Shown in pieces: positions 53,833-63,941 of a stretch of 64,000 bases of DNA (positions are counted from its first letter, which is position 1; the number at the start of each line of letters is the position of its first letter). The stretch spans positions 1 to 64,000 of the forward strand of contig NZ_PCPZ01000004.1 in the NCBI RefSeq assembly GCF_002979865.1. Direction: 5' to 3'. The position numbers were made by a program, and so were the translations under genes. The notes beneath the pieces were generated by a model that saw only the letters and a list, made by a program, of their open reading frames with translations, was not told the origin of the DNA and did no database searches. The DNA comes from Arthrobacter sp. MYb214. Its GTDB lineage: Bacteria; Actinomycetota; Actinomycetes; Actinomycetales; Micrococcaceae.

Positions 53833-55227
53833 ATGGCCCTCAAACTAAAATTTGCTGCGAAATCCGACGTGGGGCGGGTTCGCAAGAAGAATGACGACTC
53901 CGCCTACGCCGGCGCGTACCTCGCGGTGCTTGCCGATGGCATGGGCGGACACGTCGGCGGTGACGTGGCGTCAGCCTCCACCGTACTTGATTTGGTGCAT
54001 CTGGACCACGATGGCACCGCAGATCCGCAAAATGCCCTGCCGGATGAGATCCAGGCCGCCAATTTGGTGCTGAATGAACTCGTTGGCGCCAACCCGAAGC
54101 TTTCGGGGATGGGTACCACCGTCACTTCCTTGCTGCTCTCGGGAAGTACCCTGCACATGGCGCACATCGGCGACTCCCGCGCCTACCGCTTGAAGCACGG
54201 GGTCTTCGAGCAGATCAGCAAGGACCATACCTTCGTGCAGCGGCTGGTCGACGAAGGCCGCATCAAGCCGGCCGAGGCCGAGGTCCACCCGCATAAGAAC
54301 GTGCTCTTGCGCGTGCTGGGCGACTCGGATGCCTCCCCGGAACTCGATGTCGACCAATTCGAGGCAGAACCCGGCGAACGCTGGATGCTGTGCTCTGACG
54401 GACTCACCGACGCGGTGCCGGTTCCGGTAATCGAGCAGATCATCCGCACTACCGCCGATATGGATGAAGCGGTCAACGACCTGGTTGCCATCACCTTGAA
54501 GAATGGTGCGCCGGATAACGTCACCGTGGTGATGTTCGAGGTTGTCGAAAACGCTGTCGTCGAAGGCGAAGCGCCCGCCGAACCAGAACCCGCACCGGAT
54601 ACCGGCCAGCTCACCATTGCCGCCGAAGGCGATGTCGAAGCCAGCGCTTCGCTGCTCCGCCATGAGATTTCCCAGCGTCCCCACCTGCTGGTGGGCGCCG
54701 CCCAGCTTGCGACGCAAACCGGCCAGATCCCGGTGGTGACCCAGCACACCGGCGAACGCCGTGCAGCTGCCTTGCTGACCCACCGTTCCCCGGCGGCCGG
54801 CGAGGTGCTGGATCCACTGGATGCTCCGGTGCAGCAGCGCCGTTGGATGATGCCGATCCTGCTGACCTTGACGGCTTTCTTCGTCATTGCCCTGGGCGTC
54901 TGGGGCTACATGTGGACCCAGACCCAGTACTTTGTTGGCACTGTCGATGGAAAGGTCGCAATCTACAAGGGCGTTCCCCAGGAGCTCGGACCGATTTCGC
55001 TCTCCGAGGTCGACACAGTCAGCAAGGTGCCGCTCGAAGCCCTGCCGGAGTATTCACGCCACCGCGTTGAATCGACCATCTCGGCAGAGAACCAGCAGCA
55101 TGCCCAGATGATCATCCAGGAACTCCTGGTCACCGCGAAGCAGAACTGCCCGGTCACCGTTCCCGGATCCTCGGATTCCGCCAACCAGCTCGAACTGCCC
55201 GCCTACTGCCAGGAGATAATGCAATGA
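53833..55227 (+). CDS. pstP: PP2C-type serine/threonine phosphatase
   Basis: Dephosphorylates the kinases and their substrates in this cluster. The 464-residue protein has the PP2C catalytic domain (about 1-240: DGMGGHVGGD metal site, HIGDSRAYRL, LCSDGLTDAV, GAPDNVTVVMF), a long linker, one membrane helix (about 338-360, MMPILLTLTAFFVIALGVWGY) and an extracytoplasmic tail with paired Cys residues. It overlaps rodA by four bases. Confidence 0.94.
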   Translation: MALKLKFAAKSDVGRVRKKNDDSAYAGAYLAVLADGMGGHVGGDVASASTVLDLVHLDHDGTADPQNALPDEIQAANLVLNELVGANPKLSGMGTTVTSLLLSGSTLHMAHIGDSRAYRLKHGVFEQISKDHTFVQRLVDEGRIKPAEAEVHPHKNVLLRVLGDSDASPELDVDQFEAEPGERWMLCSDGLTDAVPVPVIEQIIRTTADMDEAVNDLVAITLKNGAPDNVTVVMFEVVENAVVEGEAPAEPEPAPDTGQLTIAAEGDVEASASLLRHEISQRPHLLVGAAQLATQTGQIPVVTQHTGERRAAALLTHRSPAAGEVLDPLDAPVQQRRWMMPILLTLTAFFVIALGVWGYMWTQTQYFVGTVDGKVAIYKGVPQELGPISLSEVDTVSKVPLEALPEYSRHRVESTISAENQQHAQMIIQELLVTAKQNCPVTVPGSSDSANQLELPAYCQEIMQ

Positions 55228-56621
55228 CCGAAGTGCAAACCGCACCGGTGCCTCGGCGCAATCTCGAGCTGCTGCTGGTGCTGCTGGCCCTCTGCGTGGG
55301 CGGTGCCGCGTTCTATCTGGTGGGCAGCTCCACCGAGGATGTCGACAACACCGACTTCTACGTGCAGATGGGCATCCTGGCGGCACTATCCCTGACGGTT
55401 CATGTGCTGCTGCGCATCTTCGCCAAATATGCCGATCCAGTAATACTTCCGATTACGATTGCGTTGAATTCCCTTGGCTTAGCCATGATTCACCGCATTG
55501 ACCTGGCTAAAGGAACGTCCCAGTCGGCGCGCCAGCTGCTCTGGACTGCCATTGCCATCGTCATTGCTTCGGTCGTTCTCTGGGCAATCAAGGACCACCG
55601 CCTGCTGCGTCGGTTTACCTATATCGCCCTGCTGCTATCGGTCGTATTGCTCCTGCTTCCGTTGATTCCCAAACTGGGTGTCACGATCAACGGTGCCCGC
55701 ATTTGGATCCGCATGGGCATGTTCTCGCTGCAGCCAGGCGAACTCGCGAAGATCACCTTGTCGATCTTCTTCGCCGGTTATCTCTCGTCGAACCGCGACT
55801 TGATCCTGATGGCTGGCCGCAAGTTCGGACCGCTGCAGCTGCCCCGCCTGCGGGATATGGCTCCGATGGTTATCGCTTGGCTGCTCTCCATCGGCGTGCT
55901 CGTGGTGCAGCGAGACCTCGGTTCCGCGATCCTCTTCTTCGGCCTGTTCATCGTGATGATCTACGTGGCAACCGCGCGTATTTCCTGGGTGCTCATCGGT
56001 GCCTTGATGGTTGTCGCCGGCGGCATCGTCGCGGGCCTGACCATGGGCCACGTGACCCGCCGCCTGGACGTCTGGCTCAACGCCTTTGACCCTGCGATCT
56101 ACCAGGCCAAGGGTGGCAGCATGCAGATCGTAGAAGGCTTATTCGGCATGGCTGACGGCGGCTTGTTCGGCACCGGCCTGGGCGCGGGTTCCCCCTACCG
56201 TGTTCCGCTGGCCAACTCCGACATGATCATTGCCTCCTTCGGCGAAGAAATTGGCCTGATCGGCGTGGCCGCGATCATCCTGCTCTACATGCTGCTGGTC
56301 TCCCGTGGCTTGCGGGCCGCCTTGGGCTCGGCCGATACCTTCGGCAAGCTACTGGCTGCAGGCCTGTCCTTCACCCTGGGCCTGCAATGCATCGTGATCA
56401 TCGGAGGCGTCACCCGGCTGATCCCGCTGACCGGCCTGGCAACGCCATTTATGGCCGCCGGCGGCTCATCGCTGCTGGCGAACTGGATCATCATCGCGTT
56501 GCTGCTCCTGATCTCCCACAACTCGCGCCGCCCGAAGACTGGCGGCGTAGGACCAACCGATGAATTTGCAAGTGCCAGCACGGCCCTTACCTCCAGCACC
56601 AAGGCGGTGACGAAAAAGTGA
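55224..56621 (+). CDS. rodA: FtsW/RodA/SpoVE peptidoglycan polymerase
   Basis: A 465-residue SEDS glycosyltransferase with about ten membrane helices. Signature stretches include NGARIWIRMGMFSLQPGELAKI (split at residues 157-178), RDLGSAILFFGLF and a C-terminal GLATPFMAAGGSSLLANWI. It polymerises lipid II with its partner transpeptidase, which is the next gene. It overlaps pbpA by four bases. Confidence 0.94.
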   Translation: MTEVQTAPVPRRNLELLLVLLALCVGGAAFYLVGSSTEDVDNTDFYVQMGILAALSLTVHVLLRIFAKYADPVILPITIALNSLGLAMIHRIDLAKGTSQSARQLLWTAIAIVIASVVLWAIKDHRLLRRFTYIALLLSVVLLLLPLIPKLGVTINGARIWIRMGMFSLQPGELAKITLSIFFAGYLSSNRDLILMAGRKFGPLQLPRLRDMAPMVIAWLLSIGVLVVQRDLGSAILFFGLFIVMIYVATARISWVLIGALMVVAGGIVAGLTMGHVTRRLDVWLNAFDPAIYQAKGGSMQIVEGLFGMADGGLFGTGLGAGSPYRVPLANSDMIIASFGEEIGLIGVAAIILLYMLLVSRGLRAALGSADTFGKLLAAGLSFTLGLQCIVIIGGVTRLIPLTGLATPFMAAGGSSLLANWIIIALLLLISHNSRRPKTGGVGPTDEFASASTALTSSTKAVTKK

Positions 56622-58078
56622 ATCATGCAATCAAGCGCGTTTGGGTTGCGCTAACCGTCCTGTTCGTCATCTGCCTGGGTGGACTGAGCTACATCCAGTT
56701 CTTCGACGCCAAGCCGCTCTCGGAGAATGCGCTGAACAAGCGCGAACTCTACCGCGAGTTCGACCTGCCCCGCGGCGCGATCCTGGTCGACGGCAAGCCG
56801 ATTGCCGAATCCGTTCCGACCGATGATGGCCAGTTCGAATTCCAGCGTGTTTACCACGACGCGAAAACCTACGCCCACCTGACTGGCTACTATTCGCTCG
56901 CGAATGGCACCACCCAGCTCGAATCGCAGCTGAACGACTGGCTGACCGGCACGAGCTCGGATCTGCTCTTCGACCGCTTGTCGGCCATGTTCACCGGTAC
57001 CCGTTCCGAAGGCGCCTCGGTTGAGCTGACCATTGACGGGCAGTTGCAGAAGACTGCCTTCGAAGCGATTCCTGACGACTTGAAGGCCACGATCATCGTG
57101 ACCAATCCGAAGACCGGCGACATCCTGGCGATGGCTTCCAAGCCAAGCTACAACACCAACCTGCTGGCGGTGCACTCGACCTCCCAGGCGGCCCAGAACC
57201 TGAAGGACATCAGCAACACCGACGGCTTGAGCCCCTACCGGAACCCGGCCATCAGCAACCCGGTGACCCCAGGTTCCTCGTTCAAGATCCTCAGCACCGT
57301 TGCGGCCCTGGAATCGGGCAAGTTCGATATGGAAACCCCCATCGACAATCCGGTGTCGGTGAATTATCCGCATTCGACCGCTAAGATGAACAACTTCAAT
57401 GAGGGCATCTGCGCGCGGGATACCCGGGCAAGGCTCGAGTTCATCTTTGCCCAGAGCTGCAACACCCCGTTCATGGAAATCAGCCAGACCGTCGGCAAGG
57501 ATGCCTTCACCGAGGTTGCCGAGCGCTTCGGCTACGGGCAGCAGCTGAGCATCCCGCAGAATGTTGTTCCAAGCGAGTTCCCTTCTGCTGAGGCCAATGA
57601 AGCGCAGATGGCGCAGATGGCAATCGGCGAATGGGAAAACAAGGCTACTCCGCTGCAGATGAACATGGCCGCCATGGCCATCGCCAATGACGGCGTGATC
57701 ATGAAGCCGAATTTGATCGGCAAGGTCATCGCGCCGGATCTTCGAGTGATCGAGGACCCGAAGCCGGAGAAGTTCTCCACGGCCACCACCCCGGAAGTTG
57801 CCGAACAGCTCACCGAGCTGATGGAAGGCCCGGTTGTGAGCGGTACGGCCATGAATGCCCGCGTTCCCGGCGTGGATTTCCGAGCCAAGACCGGCACCTC
57901 GCAGCGACCGTCAGAGAACGGAGTCCGCATGGTGAACTCCTGGATGACCGGTTTCGCACCGGCCGATGATCCGCAGGTTGCCATCACGGTCAATATTCAA
58001 GACGTAGATTACAACACCGGCCACAACACGGCAGGTGCACTTATGAAGACGATGTTAGAGGCGGTGTTCAACAAGTGA
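56618..58078 (+). CDS. pbpA: Penicillin-binding protein A (class B transpeptidase)
   Basis: A 486-residue membrane-anchored D,D-transpeptidase that crosslinks the peptidoglycan made by RodA. One N-terminal helix (about 6-24) precedes the non-catalytic domain. The active-site SxxK is SSFK in [12 protein letters not shown], SxN is SCN in [11 protein letters not shown], and KTG is in [13 protein letters not shown] start inside the rodA stop. It overlaps pknA by four bases. Confidence 0.95.
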   Translation: MNHAIKRVWVALTVLFVICLGGLSYIQFFDAKPLSENALNKRELYREFDLPRGAILVDGKPIAESVPTDDGQFEFQRVYHDAKTYAHLTGYYSLANGTTQLESQLNDWLTGTSSDLLFDRLSAMFTGTRSEGASVELTIDGQLQKTAFEAIPDDLKATIIVTNPKTGDILAMASKPSYNTNLLAVHSTSQAAQNLKDISNTDGLSPYRNPAISNPVTPGSSFKILSTVAALESGKFDMETPIDNPVSVNYPHSTAKMNNFNEGICARDTRARLEFIFAQSCNTPFMEISQTVGKDAFTEVAERFGYGQQLSIPQNVVPSEFPSAEANEAQMAQMAIGEWENKATPLQMNMAAMAIANDGVIMKPNLIGKVIAPDLRVIEDPKPEKFSTATTPEVAEQLTELMEGPVVSGTAMNARVPGVDFRAKTGTSQRPSENGVRMVNSWMTGFAPADDPQVAITVNIQDVDYNTGHNTAGALMKTMLEAVFNK

Positions 58079-59883
58079 GGCCAGTAACCGGCACCACCTT
58101 GGGCGGTCGTTACAAGCTGACCGACCGCATTGCGATCGGTGGCATGGGCGAAGTTTGGAAGGCACGAGACCAGGTCCTAGGACGTCTGGTAGCGATCAAG
58201 ATCCTCAAAGAGGAATACACCGATAATGAGAGCTTCCTGACGCGTTTCCGCGTGGAAGCACGCCACACCGCGCTGCTGAACCACCCTGGTATCGCTGGCG
58301 TCTTCGACTACGGCGAGGAACAGGGCTCCGCCTATCTGGTGATGGAACTGGTTCCCGGCCCGCCGCTGTCCACCATTATCGAGCGCGAGCGCAAGCTCGA
58401 CGTGGACCGTACACTCTCGCTGATCGCGCAGACCGCCCGCGCGCTGGCAGCAGCCCACGAGCACGGCCTGGTGCACCGCGATGTGAAGCCGGGTAACATC
58501 CTGGTGATGCCTTCGGGCGTCGTGAAGATCACCGACTTCGGCATTGCCCGGCTTGCTGACCAGGTTCCGCTGACCGCCACCGGGCAGGTAATGGGAACCG
58601 CCCAGTACTTGGCCCCGGAACAGGCCACCGGGCAGATCGCCACCGGCAGCTCTGACATCTACGCCTTGGGCGTGATCGGCTACGAGTGCCTGGCAGGACG
58701 CCGCCCGTTCACCGGCGAATCGCAGATCGCCATCGCCCTCGCACAGGTCAACGATGCTCCCCCGGCGCTGCCGGACACCATCCCGGCACCGGTACGCCAG
58801 CTGATCATGTCGATGCTGGCCAAGAACCCGTCGGATCGCCCGAAGGACGCAACGGCGCTGGCGAAGGCCGCCGATGCACTGCGCTCCGGTGATACCAATA
58901 CCGCGACCTTGGCCGTTCCCGGCATGCTGGCCACCGGTATCGCCACCGACGCAACCCAAGTGGTCAACATGGGTAACGACGCCACCCAGGTGGTGCCGCG
59001 TGCTGATTCCGCGCCGACGATGACCAATGCGATGCCGACCGTGGTGGAACCTGCCGGCGCTACCAGCGGTTTCTCCGGGTCCAGTGCCGCAGCCGGCGGA
59101 TTCGATGACGAGGACGTGGATACCCAGGATCCGGCTGGCGAGGCCGGGGCCAAACGCAGCCCTTGGCTGGTCCCGCTGATCGTGATCATCGCGCTGGCCG
59201 CCGTGATTGCCTTGCTGGCGTGGCTGATCCCTGCCATGAGCAGCGACAAGGACAATCAGCCGACGGCTTCGGTCACGCAGAGCACCGATGTTTCCCAATC
59301 CCCTTCTCCGACCGAGGAATCCACCGATCCTTCGGAAGAAACCACCGAAGCATCGGAGACCTCCGAGTCCTCTTCCCCGACCCCGAGTGAAACCGTGACC
59401 TACGTAGAGGTTCCGGCCTCGCTGGTGGGCCAGGATATCGACACCGTGACGGCAGAGCTTGAGGGCAAGGGCCTGGTCGTTGACGCGACCCCGCAGGAAA
59501 CCAATGAGTACGACCCACGCGAAGTCATTTCGCTGAACCCGACCGGCAGCGTCGAAAAGGGCGAAACCATTTCGATTACCTACGCCATGGCTCCCGAAAC
59601 CGTTGGCGTTCCTTCGGTAACCGGCATGGGCTACGAAGCTGCGCAGAAGCGCATCCAGGACGCTGGGCTGGCCGTGGCCAAGGGCGAGGAACGCCATGAC
59701 TCTTCGGTCGCTGGCACGGTGCTTGCGCAGGACGTTCCAGCCGGCAGCGAAGTAGAGCCGGGCACCACGGTGACCCTGGATATTTCCATGGGCCCAGAAG
59801 AACCCGAAGCATCCGAGTCCGCTACCCCGTCGGCATCTGAATCCCCAGAAGCTGCAGAGCCGGACCAAAGCGAAGCGCCATGA
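58075..59883 (+). CDS. pknA: PknA-type serine/threonine kinase with PASTA repeats
   Basis: A 602-residue membrane kinase. The kinase domain (about 11-270) has IGGMGEV (21-27), Lys42, HRD with Asp136, and DFG at 154-156. A linker contains the repeated DATQVV (292 and 302). One membrane helix (364-386) is followed by an acidic Ser/Thr-rich region and two PASTA domains (about 446-580). Mycobacterial PknA has no PASTA domain, so this copy is different. GTG start, four-base overlap with pbpA and pknB. Confidence 0.93.
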   Translation: MRPVTGTTLGGRYKLTDRIAIGGMGEVWKARDQVLGRLVAIKILKEEYTDNESFLTRFRVEARHTALLNHPGIAGVFDYGEEQGSAYLVMELVPGPPLSTIIERERKLDVDRTLSLIAQTARALAAAHEHGLVHRDVKPGNILVMPSGVVKITDFGIARLADQVPLTATGQVMGTAQYLAPEQATGQIATGSSDIYALGVIGYECLAGRRPFTGESQIAIALAQVNDAPPALPDTIPAPVRQLIMSMLAKNPSDRPKDATALAKAADALRSGDTNTATLAVPGMLATGIATDATQVVNMGNDATQVVPRADSAPTMTNAMPTVVEPAGATSGFSGSSAAAGGFDDEDVDTQDPAGEAGAKRSPWLVPLIVIIALAAVIALLAWLIPAMSSDKDNQPTASVTQSTDVSQSPSPTEESTDPSEETTEASETSESSSPTPSETVTYVEVPASLVGQDIDTVTAELEGKGLVVDATPQETNEYDPREVISLNPTGSVEKGETISITYAMAPETVGVPSVTGMGYEAAQKRIQDAGLAVAKGEERHDSSVAGTVLAQDVPAGSEVEPGTTVTLDISMGPEEPEASESATPSASESPEAAEPDQSEAP

Positions 59884-61799
59884 GTGAAGTCGAAGCCTTG
59901 CCCCCCGGCTTGCCACGGTTGATCAACGATCGCTACGAGATCGAATCGCTGGTAGGCCGCGGCGGCATGGCGGATGTCTATCTTGCCACCGACCATGTGC
60001 TTTCGCGCAAGGTCGCGGTCAAGGTGCTGCGCCCGGATACCGCAAGCAACCCCATGGTGGTCAATCGATTCCGCCGTGAAGCCAAGGCCGTCGCGGGCCT
60101 GAGCCATCCGAATATCGTTGCCGTCTACGACACCGGCGAGCTGCCTGCTACCGATCATAGCCGTGAGCGCTTGCCCTTCATGGTCATGGAATACGTGACC
60201 GGCCGGACTCTGAAGCAGGTGATCGCTTCGGGCGATGTCGACGCTTCCTTCGCTGTGCACGTCACCCGCGGCGTATGCAATGCCCTGGATCATTCGCACA
60301 ATAACAATGTCGTCCACCGCGACATCAAGCCGGCCAACGTGATGGTGACCGATGCCGGCCACGTGAAGCTGATGGACTTCGGCATAGCCCGTGCCTTGGA
60401 CACATCGGCGACAATGACGCAGACCGCCGCTGTGGTGGGAACCGCCCAGTACTTCTCTCCTGAGCAGGCACGCGGCGAACAGGTCGATTTCCGTTCGGAT
60501 ATCTACTCTGTTGGCTGCCTGTTCTACGAGCTGATGACCCAGCGCCCCCCGTTCACCGGTGATTCGCCGGTTTCGGTCGCGTACCAGCACGTTGGCGAGA
60601 TTCCGTCAGCGCCCAGCGAGGTCAAGCACGACGTTGACCCGATCTTCGACCCGATCGTTTCCAAGGTTCTGTCCAAGGAACGCGATGACCGTTTCCAGAG
60701 CGCAGGCGCTTTCGCGGCTGCGTTGGAAGATGCACTGAACGGCATTGAATTCCATGATGACGAACCGGCACCATCAACCTACACCTTGCCGATATACGGC
60801 ATGCACGGCGAGACTGAAACCGGGTTCATCGCGCAGTCAGCGCCAGGCACCAGCCAGCACCCGGTCTTCGTCGAAGATGAGGCTCCCGAGGCCCCTGCAC
60901 GGCACAAGTCCAACCGCGGCCTGATCATCCTGCTGACCATCATTGCCCTGATCGCTGTGGGTATCGCCAGTTTCCTGGTGATCCGCTCGATCCAGGCCGA
61001 GGCTGAAAAGCGTGCCCCAGTTGCTGTGCCCAAGGTCCTGGAGATGTCCGAAGACGACGCACGTGAATTGCTGCGCGATTCCACCTTCCAGGTGCGTGTA
61101 GAGCGGGAATTCAGTGATGAAGTAGAGCAGGGCAAGGCGACCCGAACCGACCCGGCAGAAGGGTCCATGGTTTCCAAGGAATCCACGGTTGCGCTGTTCA
61201 TTTCCGATGGTTCGGAACAGCGCACGATTCCCAAGGATCTGGCGAACCAGTCCGAGACGGCTGCCCGCGATGCCCTGCGTGAAGCTGGCCTCGAAGTGGG
61301 TGAAGTCAGCCGGGAGAACTCTGCAACCATTCCAACCGACTGGGTTATTGGCACCAGCCCGGAGCTGGGCTCCAAGGTGAAGGCCGGCAGCGAAGTCGAC
61401 CTGATCCTTTCTACCGGCATGGTGACCGTTCCGGTCGTTACCGAGATGAGCCGTGAGGAAGCTGAAGAGAAGCTCTCTGCGGACGACATCGGGTTGGAAG
61501 TTCAGTTCGATGAGGTGGCAACCGACGACTACCCTGAGGGAACCTTGTTCAAGCAGTCCCCCGAGGCCTCCGAGGACGTGGCTCAGGGAAGCCTGGTGAA
61601 GATTTCTGTGGCCAAGGCTCCGCCGGCACCAGAACCAAGTGAAGAACCATCGCCCAGCGAGACCGAATCTCCAGATTCAGAAGAATCCGATGATCCGTCC
61701 GACAGTGCTTCGCCTACCAGTGACGCTCCGGCTCCTTCCAATGGGAACGGCCCGCCAGATCGGACTAACCCGCCACGGGAAAACGGGCGCGACCGATAG
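59880..61799 (+). CDS. pknB: PknB-type serine/threonine kinase with PASTA repeats
   Basis: A 639-residue membrane kinase. The kinase domain (about 19-285) has [11 protein letters not shown], Lys48, HRD with Asp148 and DFG at 166-168. Juxtamembrane segment 290-345, membrane helix about 346-368, then three PASTA domains (about 380-580) and a Ser/Pro/acidic tail. PknB senses muropeptides and controls cell-wall synthesis and division. It overlaps pknA by four bases and is the last gene of the cluster; the convergent pabA is nine bases away. Confidence 0.95.
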   Translation: MSEVEALPPGLPRLINDRYEIESLVGRGGMADVYLATDHVLSRKVAVKVLRPDTASNPMVVNRFRREAKAVAGLSHPNIVAVYDTGELPATDHSRERLPFMVMEYVTGRTLKQVIASGDVDASFAVHVTRGVCNALDHSHNNNVVHRDIKPANVMVTDAGHVKLMDFGIARALDTSATMTQTAAVVGTAQYFSPEQARGEQVDFRSDIYSVGCLFYELMTQRPPFTGDSPVSVAYQHVGEIPSAPSEVKHDVDPIFDPIVSKVLSKERDDRFQSAGAFAAALEDALNGIEFHDDEPAPSTYTLPIYGMHGETETGFIAQSAPGTSQHPVFVEDEAPEAPARHKSNRGLIILLTIIALIAVGIASFLVIRSIQAEAEKRAPVAVPKVLEMSEDDARELLRDSTFQVRVEREFSDEVEQGKATRTDPAEGSMVSKESTVALFISDGSEQRTIPKDLANQSETAARDALREAGLEVGEVSRENSATIPTDWVIGTSPELGSKVKAGSEVDLILSTGMVTVPVVTEMSREEAEEKLSADDIGLEVQFDEVATDDYPEGTLFKQSPEASEDVAQGSLVKISVAKAPPAPEPSEEPSPSETESPDSEESDDPSDSASPTSDAPAPSNGNGPPDRTNPPRENGRDR

Positions 61800-61808
61800 G
61801 CTGCTAGG

Positions 61809-62453
61809 CTACTCTCCGCTGAAGAGCGGGCTCAGGGTCGTGGCCTTCTTGGCTGCCCCCTGAAGTCCTACGAATTCCAGCCAATTGCCCAGCATCTGGT
61901 ATCCCTGCTCGGTCAGCACCGACTCTGGGTGGTACTGCAGGCCCCATAGTGGTGCTTCCCGGTGCGCCAGCCCCATGATGACTCCCCCGGCGGTAGCAGC
62001 GATGATTTCAAGCTCAGCAGGGATGCTCTCGCGTACGGCTGCCAGGGAGTGGTAGCGCGTTGCGGTGAAGGGGTTGGCTACCTGGTTGAAGACCGGGTGG
62101 TTTTCGTGGCTCACCAGCGAGGTCTTGCCGTGCATTAGTTCTTCGGCGTGCGTGACCGTGCCGCCATAGGCTTCAGCGAGCGCCTGATGCCCAAGGCAGA
62201 CACCGAGCATTGGCTTGCGCTGCTGCCCGCACCACTTGATCAGATCGATGCTGACACCCGCTCCTGCAGGCTCGCCCGGGCCCGGGGAGATCAGCACACC
62301 GTCGTATTCCGCAGCCAACTTAGTTGCTTCCCCAACGCTCAAATCGTCGTTGCGGTATACGGTGGTTTCCGCGCCCAGCTCCTGCAGGTAACCCACGAGG
62401 GTGTACACAAAGCTGTCGTAGTTATCGATCACGAGGATCCTGGTGCTGCTCAC
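61809..62453 (-). CDS. pabA: Aminodeoxychorismate/anthranilate synthase glutamine amidotransferase
   Basis: A 214-residue class I glutaminase with ILVIDNYDSFVYTLVGYLQ at the start, the nucleophile in GVCLGHQALAEAYGG and the His/Glu pair in WGLQYHPES. It supplies ammonia for p-aminobenzoate or anthranilate synthesis; PabA and TrpG cannot be separated here. GTG 62453 was chosen because it overlaps the stop of the preceding small gene in a GTGA and starts the family's first strand. Confidence 0.9.
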   Translation of the reverse strand: MSSTRILVIDNYDSFVYTLVGYLQELGAETTVYRNDDLSVGEATKLAAEYDGVLISPGPGEPAGAGVSIDLIKWCGQQRKPMLGVCLGHQALAEAYGGTVTHAEELMHGKTSLVSHENHPVFNQVANPFTATRYHSLAAVRESIPAELEIIAATAGGVIMGLAHREAPLWGLQYHPESVLTEQGYQMLGNWLEFVGLQGAAKKATTLSPLFSGE

Positions 62454-62620
62454 GGGGTGCTCTGGCCAATCGTTGAATCGGTGAATGGGCTGATGTACTG
62501 GTTCAGCCATGGGAAAACGTACATCATCAGTAATAGCACGATCGCGGCAATGAGAATCAATGCTTCAAAAATACGAAGCCACAAAGGGCCGGGCAGATTT
62601 CTAAATATCCAGGCGTACAT
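62450..62620 (-). CDS. 56-residue membrane protein between sortase and pabA
   Basis: ATG 62620 has AGGAG five bases upstream. The protein starts MYAWIFRNLPGPLWL and has one long hydrophobic helix (about residues 17-38, with LILIAAIVLLLMMYVFPWL), then a short polar tail. Its stop overlaps the pabA start by four bases and it begins eight bases past the sortase stop. Position, ribosome binding site and overlap together argue for a real gene. Similar short membrane proteins occur at this site in related actinobacteria, as I recall. Function unknown. Confidence 0.7.
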   Translation of the reverse strand: MYAWIFRNLPGPLWLRIFEALILIAAIVLLLMMYVFPWLNQYISPFTDSTIGQSTP

Positions 62621-62628
62621 CTCTTCTC

Positions 62629-63402
62629 CTAGCTCGTTGCGTCGATGACCATGTCACGGATTTCCTTCGGCGGACCTGCATCCAGTGGACGCCAATCGGT
62701 GAGTTCCGAATACGCGATCATGCGTTGCTGGGTCGAGTACTTCGGATGGCAGGTGGTCATGGTCAAGATGGACTTCGTTGGTTCCACTCCCCACTGGTGC
62801 GGGGTAGGCAACAGGACATCGCCATTGGATGGAGCCACAATCTCGGTGGCGTACCAGGTGTAGGTGTAATACCCCTGTGCAGTCTGCAGATAGATCTTGT
62901 CGCCGTCTTGCAGCTTGTCAATATCCCAGAAGACCTGGCCATGGGTCTGGCGGTGGGCCGCTACGGCGAAGTTGCCCAGCTCCCCCGGTTGCTGCGTGGT
63001 CGGGTAATAGCCAATGCCGAGGTTATCGATCACGTGGTCTTCCACTCCGTAGGTCACCGGGTGGTGCGATCCGCTAGCGCCAAAGCGCGGGAAATACATG
63101 ATCCCGAAAGTTTCTCCGGGAGCCAATTCCGTGACCGGAGCCGGACCGTAGTCCTTCTCCTCTTCCTCCTCGTTGCCTTCCGGCACCACGACCTCGCCAA
63201 GTTCTTGCACGAGGTTTGCGGTGACTTCCTTCTGGGCCTGGGCCGAGTCGATATTCGTCCACCACAGTTCCCACACCACGTAGAGCATCAGCAAGATGCC
63301 AAGGGTGATCAGCAGTTCGCCAAAGAATCCGGCAATACGGTTTCCTGCCGACGGTCGTCGGTGCTGCATGCGACGTCCCTGCGCAGTGGCTGATCGGTTC
63401 AC
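62629..63402 (-). CDS. Class E sortase
   Basis: A 257-residue membrane-anchored transpeptidase. A membrane helix (about 27-47) is followed by an acidic linker (EEEEEKD) and the sortase domain with His150 (AAHRQTHG), Cys218 (TMTTCHP) and Arg227 (TQQRM). Class E sortases attach LAxTG-type proteins to the wall. No substrate is encoded in this window. GTG 63402 has AAGGAG ten bases upstream; ATG 63369 with AGGGA is an alternative. Confidence 0.88.
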   Translation of the reverse strand: MNRSATAQGRRMQHRRPSAGNRIAGFFGELLITLGILLMLYVVWELWWTNIDSAQAQKEVTANLVQELGEVVVPEGNEEEEEKDYGPAPVTELAPGETFGIMYFPRFGASGSHHPVTYGVEDHVIDNLGIGYYPTTQQPGELGNFAVAAHRQTHGQVFWDIDKLQDGDKIYLQTAQGYYTYTWYATEIVAPSNGDVLLPTPHQWGVEPTKSILTMTTCHPKYSTQQRMIAYSELTDWRPLDAGPPKEIRDMVIDATS

Positions 63403-63623
63403 GGCGGTCTGGCTCCTTAAGGGAAAGAAATGCGCGAAATAGGTCAACTAAGATGGGTCGATACTGGCCAAAACCCAGAGTTCCAGCGGGTAACGGCTAG
63501 TATGGAAGCTACGTAGGAATGCACTAAGCAGTTCTCAGCATTCTTGCACCCAAGCCTACCGGGAAGACCTGAAGGTCACCCACATTTACTACATTAAGCA
63601 GATGAAGCCGAGGGAGCATTCGA

Positions 63624-63881
63624 GTGCCGGAGTCAAAGCCACGACGCAAGAAGAATTCACAGCCGCAGGAGACGCGCCAGAGCGCCCATGCCATCGATAA
63701 GCCGATGCCGGGCTGGTACAAGCCAGTCATGTTCGGACTGATGCTTCTGGGCTTGCTGTGGATCATCGTTTATTACGTTTCGCAGACCCTGTACCCGATT
63801 CCGAATATCGGCGGTTGGAACATCGTTGTCGGCTTCGGTATTGCGATGGTCGGCTTTTTCATGACAACGGGCTGGAAATAG
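63624..63881 (+). CDS. crgA: Cell division protein CrgA
   Basis: An 85-residue actinobacterial division protein. A basic N-terminal stretch (PRRKKNS) is followed by two membrane helices (about 33-55 and 65-82) joined by a YPIPNIGGWN loop, the family pattern. It interacts with FtsZ, FtsI and PBPs to coordinate septal growth. The GTG at 63624 follows GGGAG at a suitable distance. It faces away from the sortase, with 221 bases between their starts. Confidence 0.94.
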   Translation: MPESKPRRKKNSQPQETRQSAHAIDKPMPGWYKPVMFGLMLLGLLWIIVYYVSQTLYPIPNIGGWNIVVGFGIAMVGFFMTTGWK

Positions 63882-63888
63882 CCGTATC

Positions 63889-63914
63889 GCCGGCCCCCTG
63901 CTGAGGGGGCCGGC
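63889..63914 (+). terminator. Terminator after crgA
   Basis: A perfect 11-base-pair stem (GCCGGCCCCCT at 63889-63899 with 63904-63914) with four-base loop GCTG. The T-run that follows is weak (GAAGTTGTTT). Confidence 0.7.
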
Positions 63915-63941
63915 GAAGTTGTTTAATGGCGGCTTTTGATA

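Noticed and set aside
58177-59916. 579-residue frame antisense to pknA
   Set aside because: The opposite strand has complete kinase and PASTA motifs; this frame shows none and its composition is that of a GC-rich mirror.
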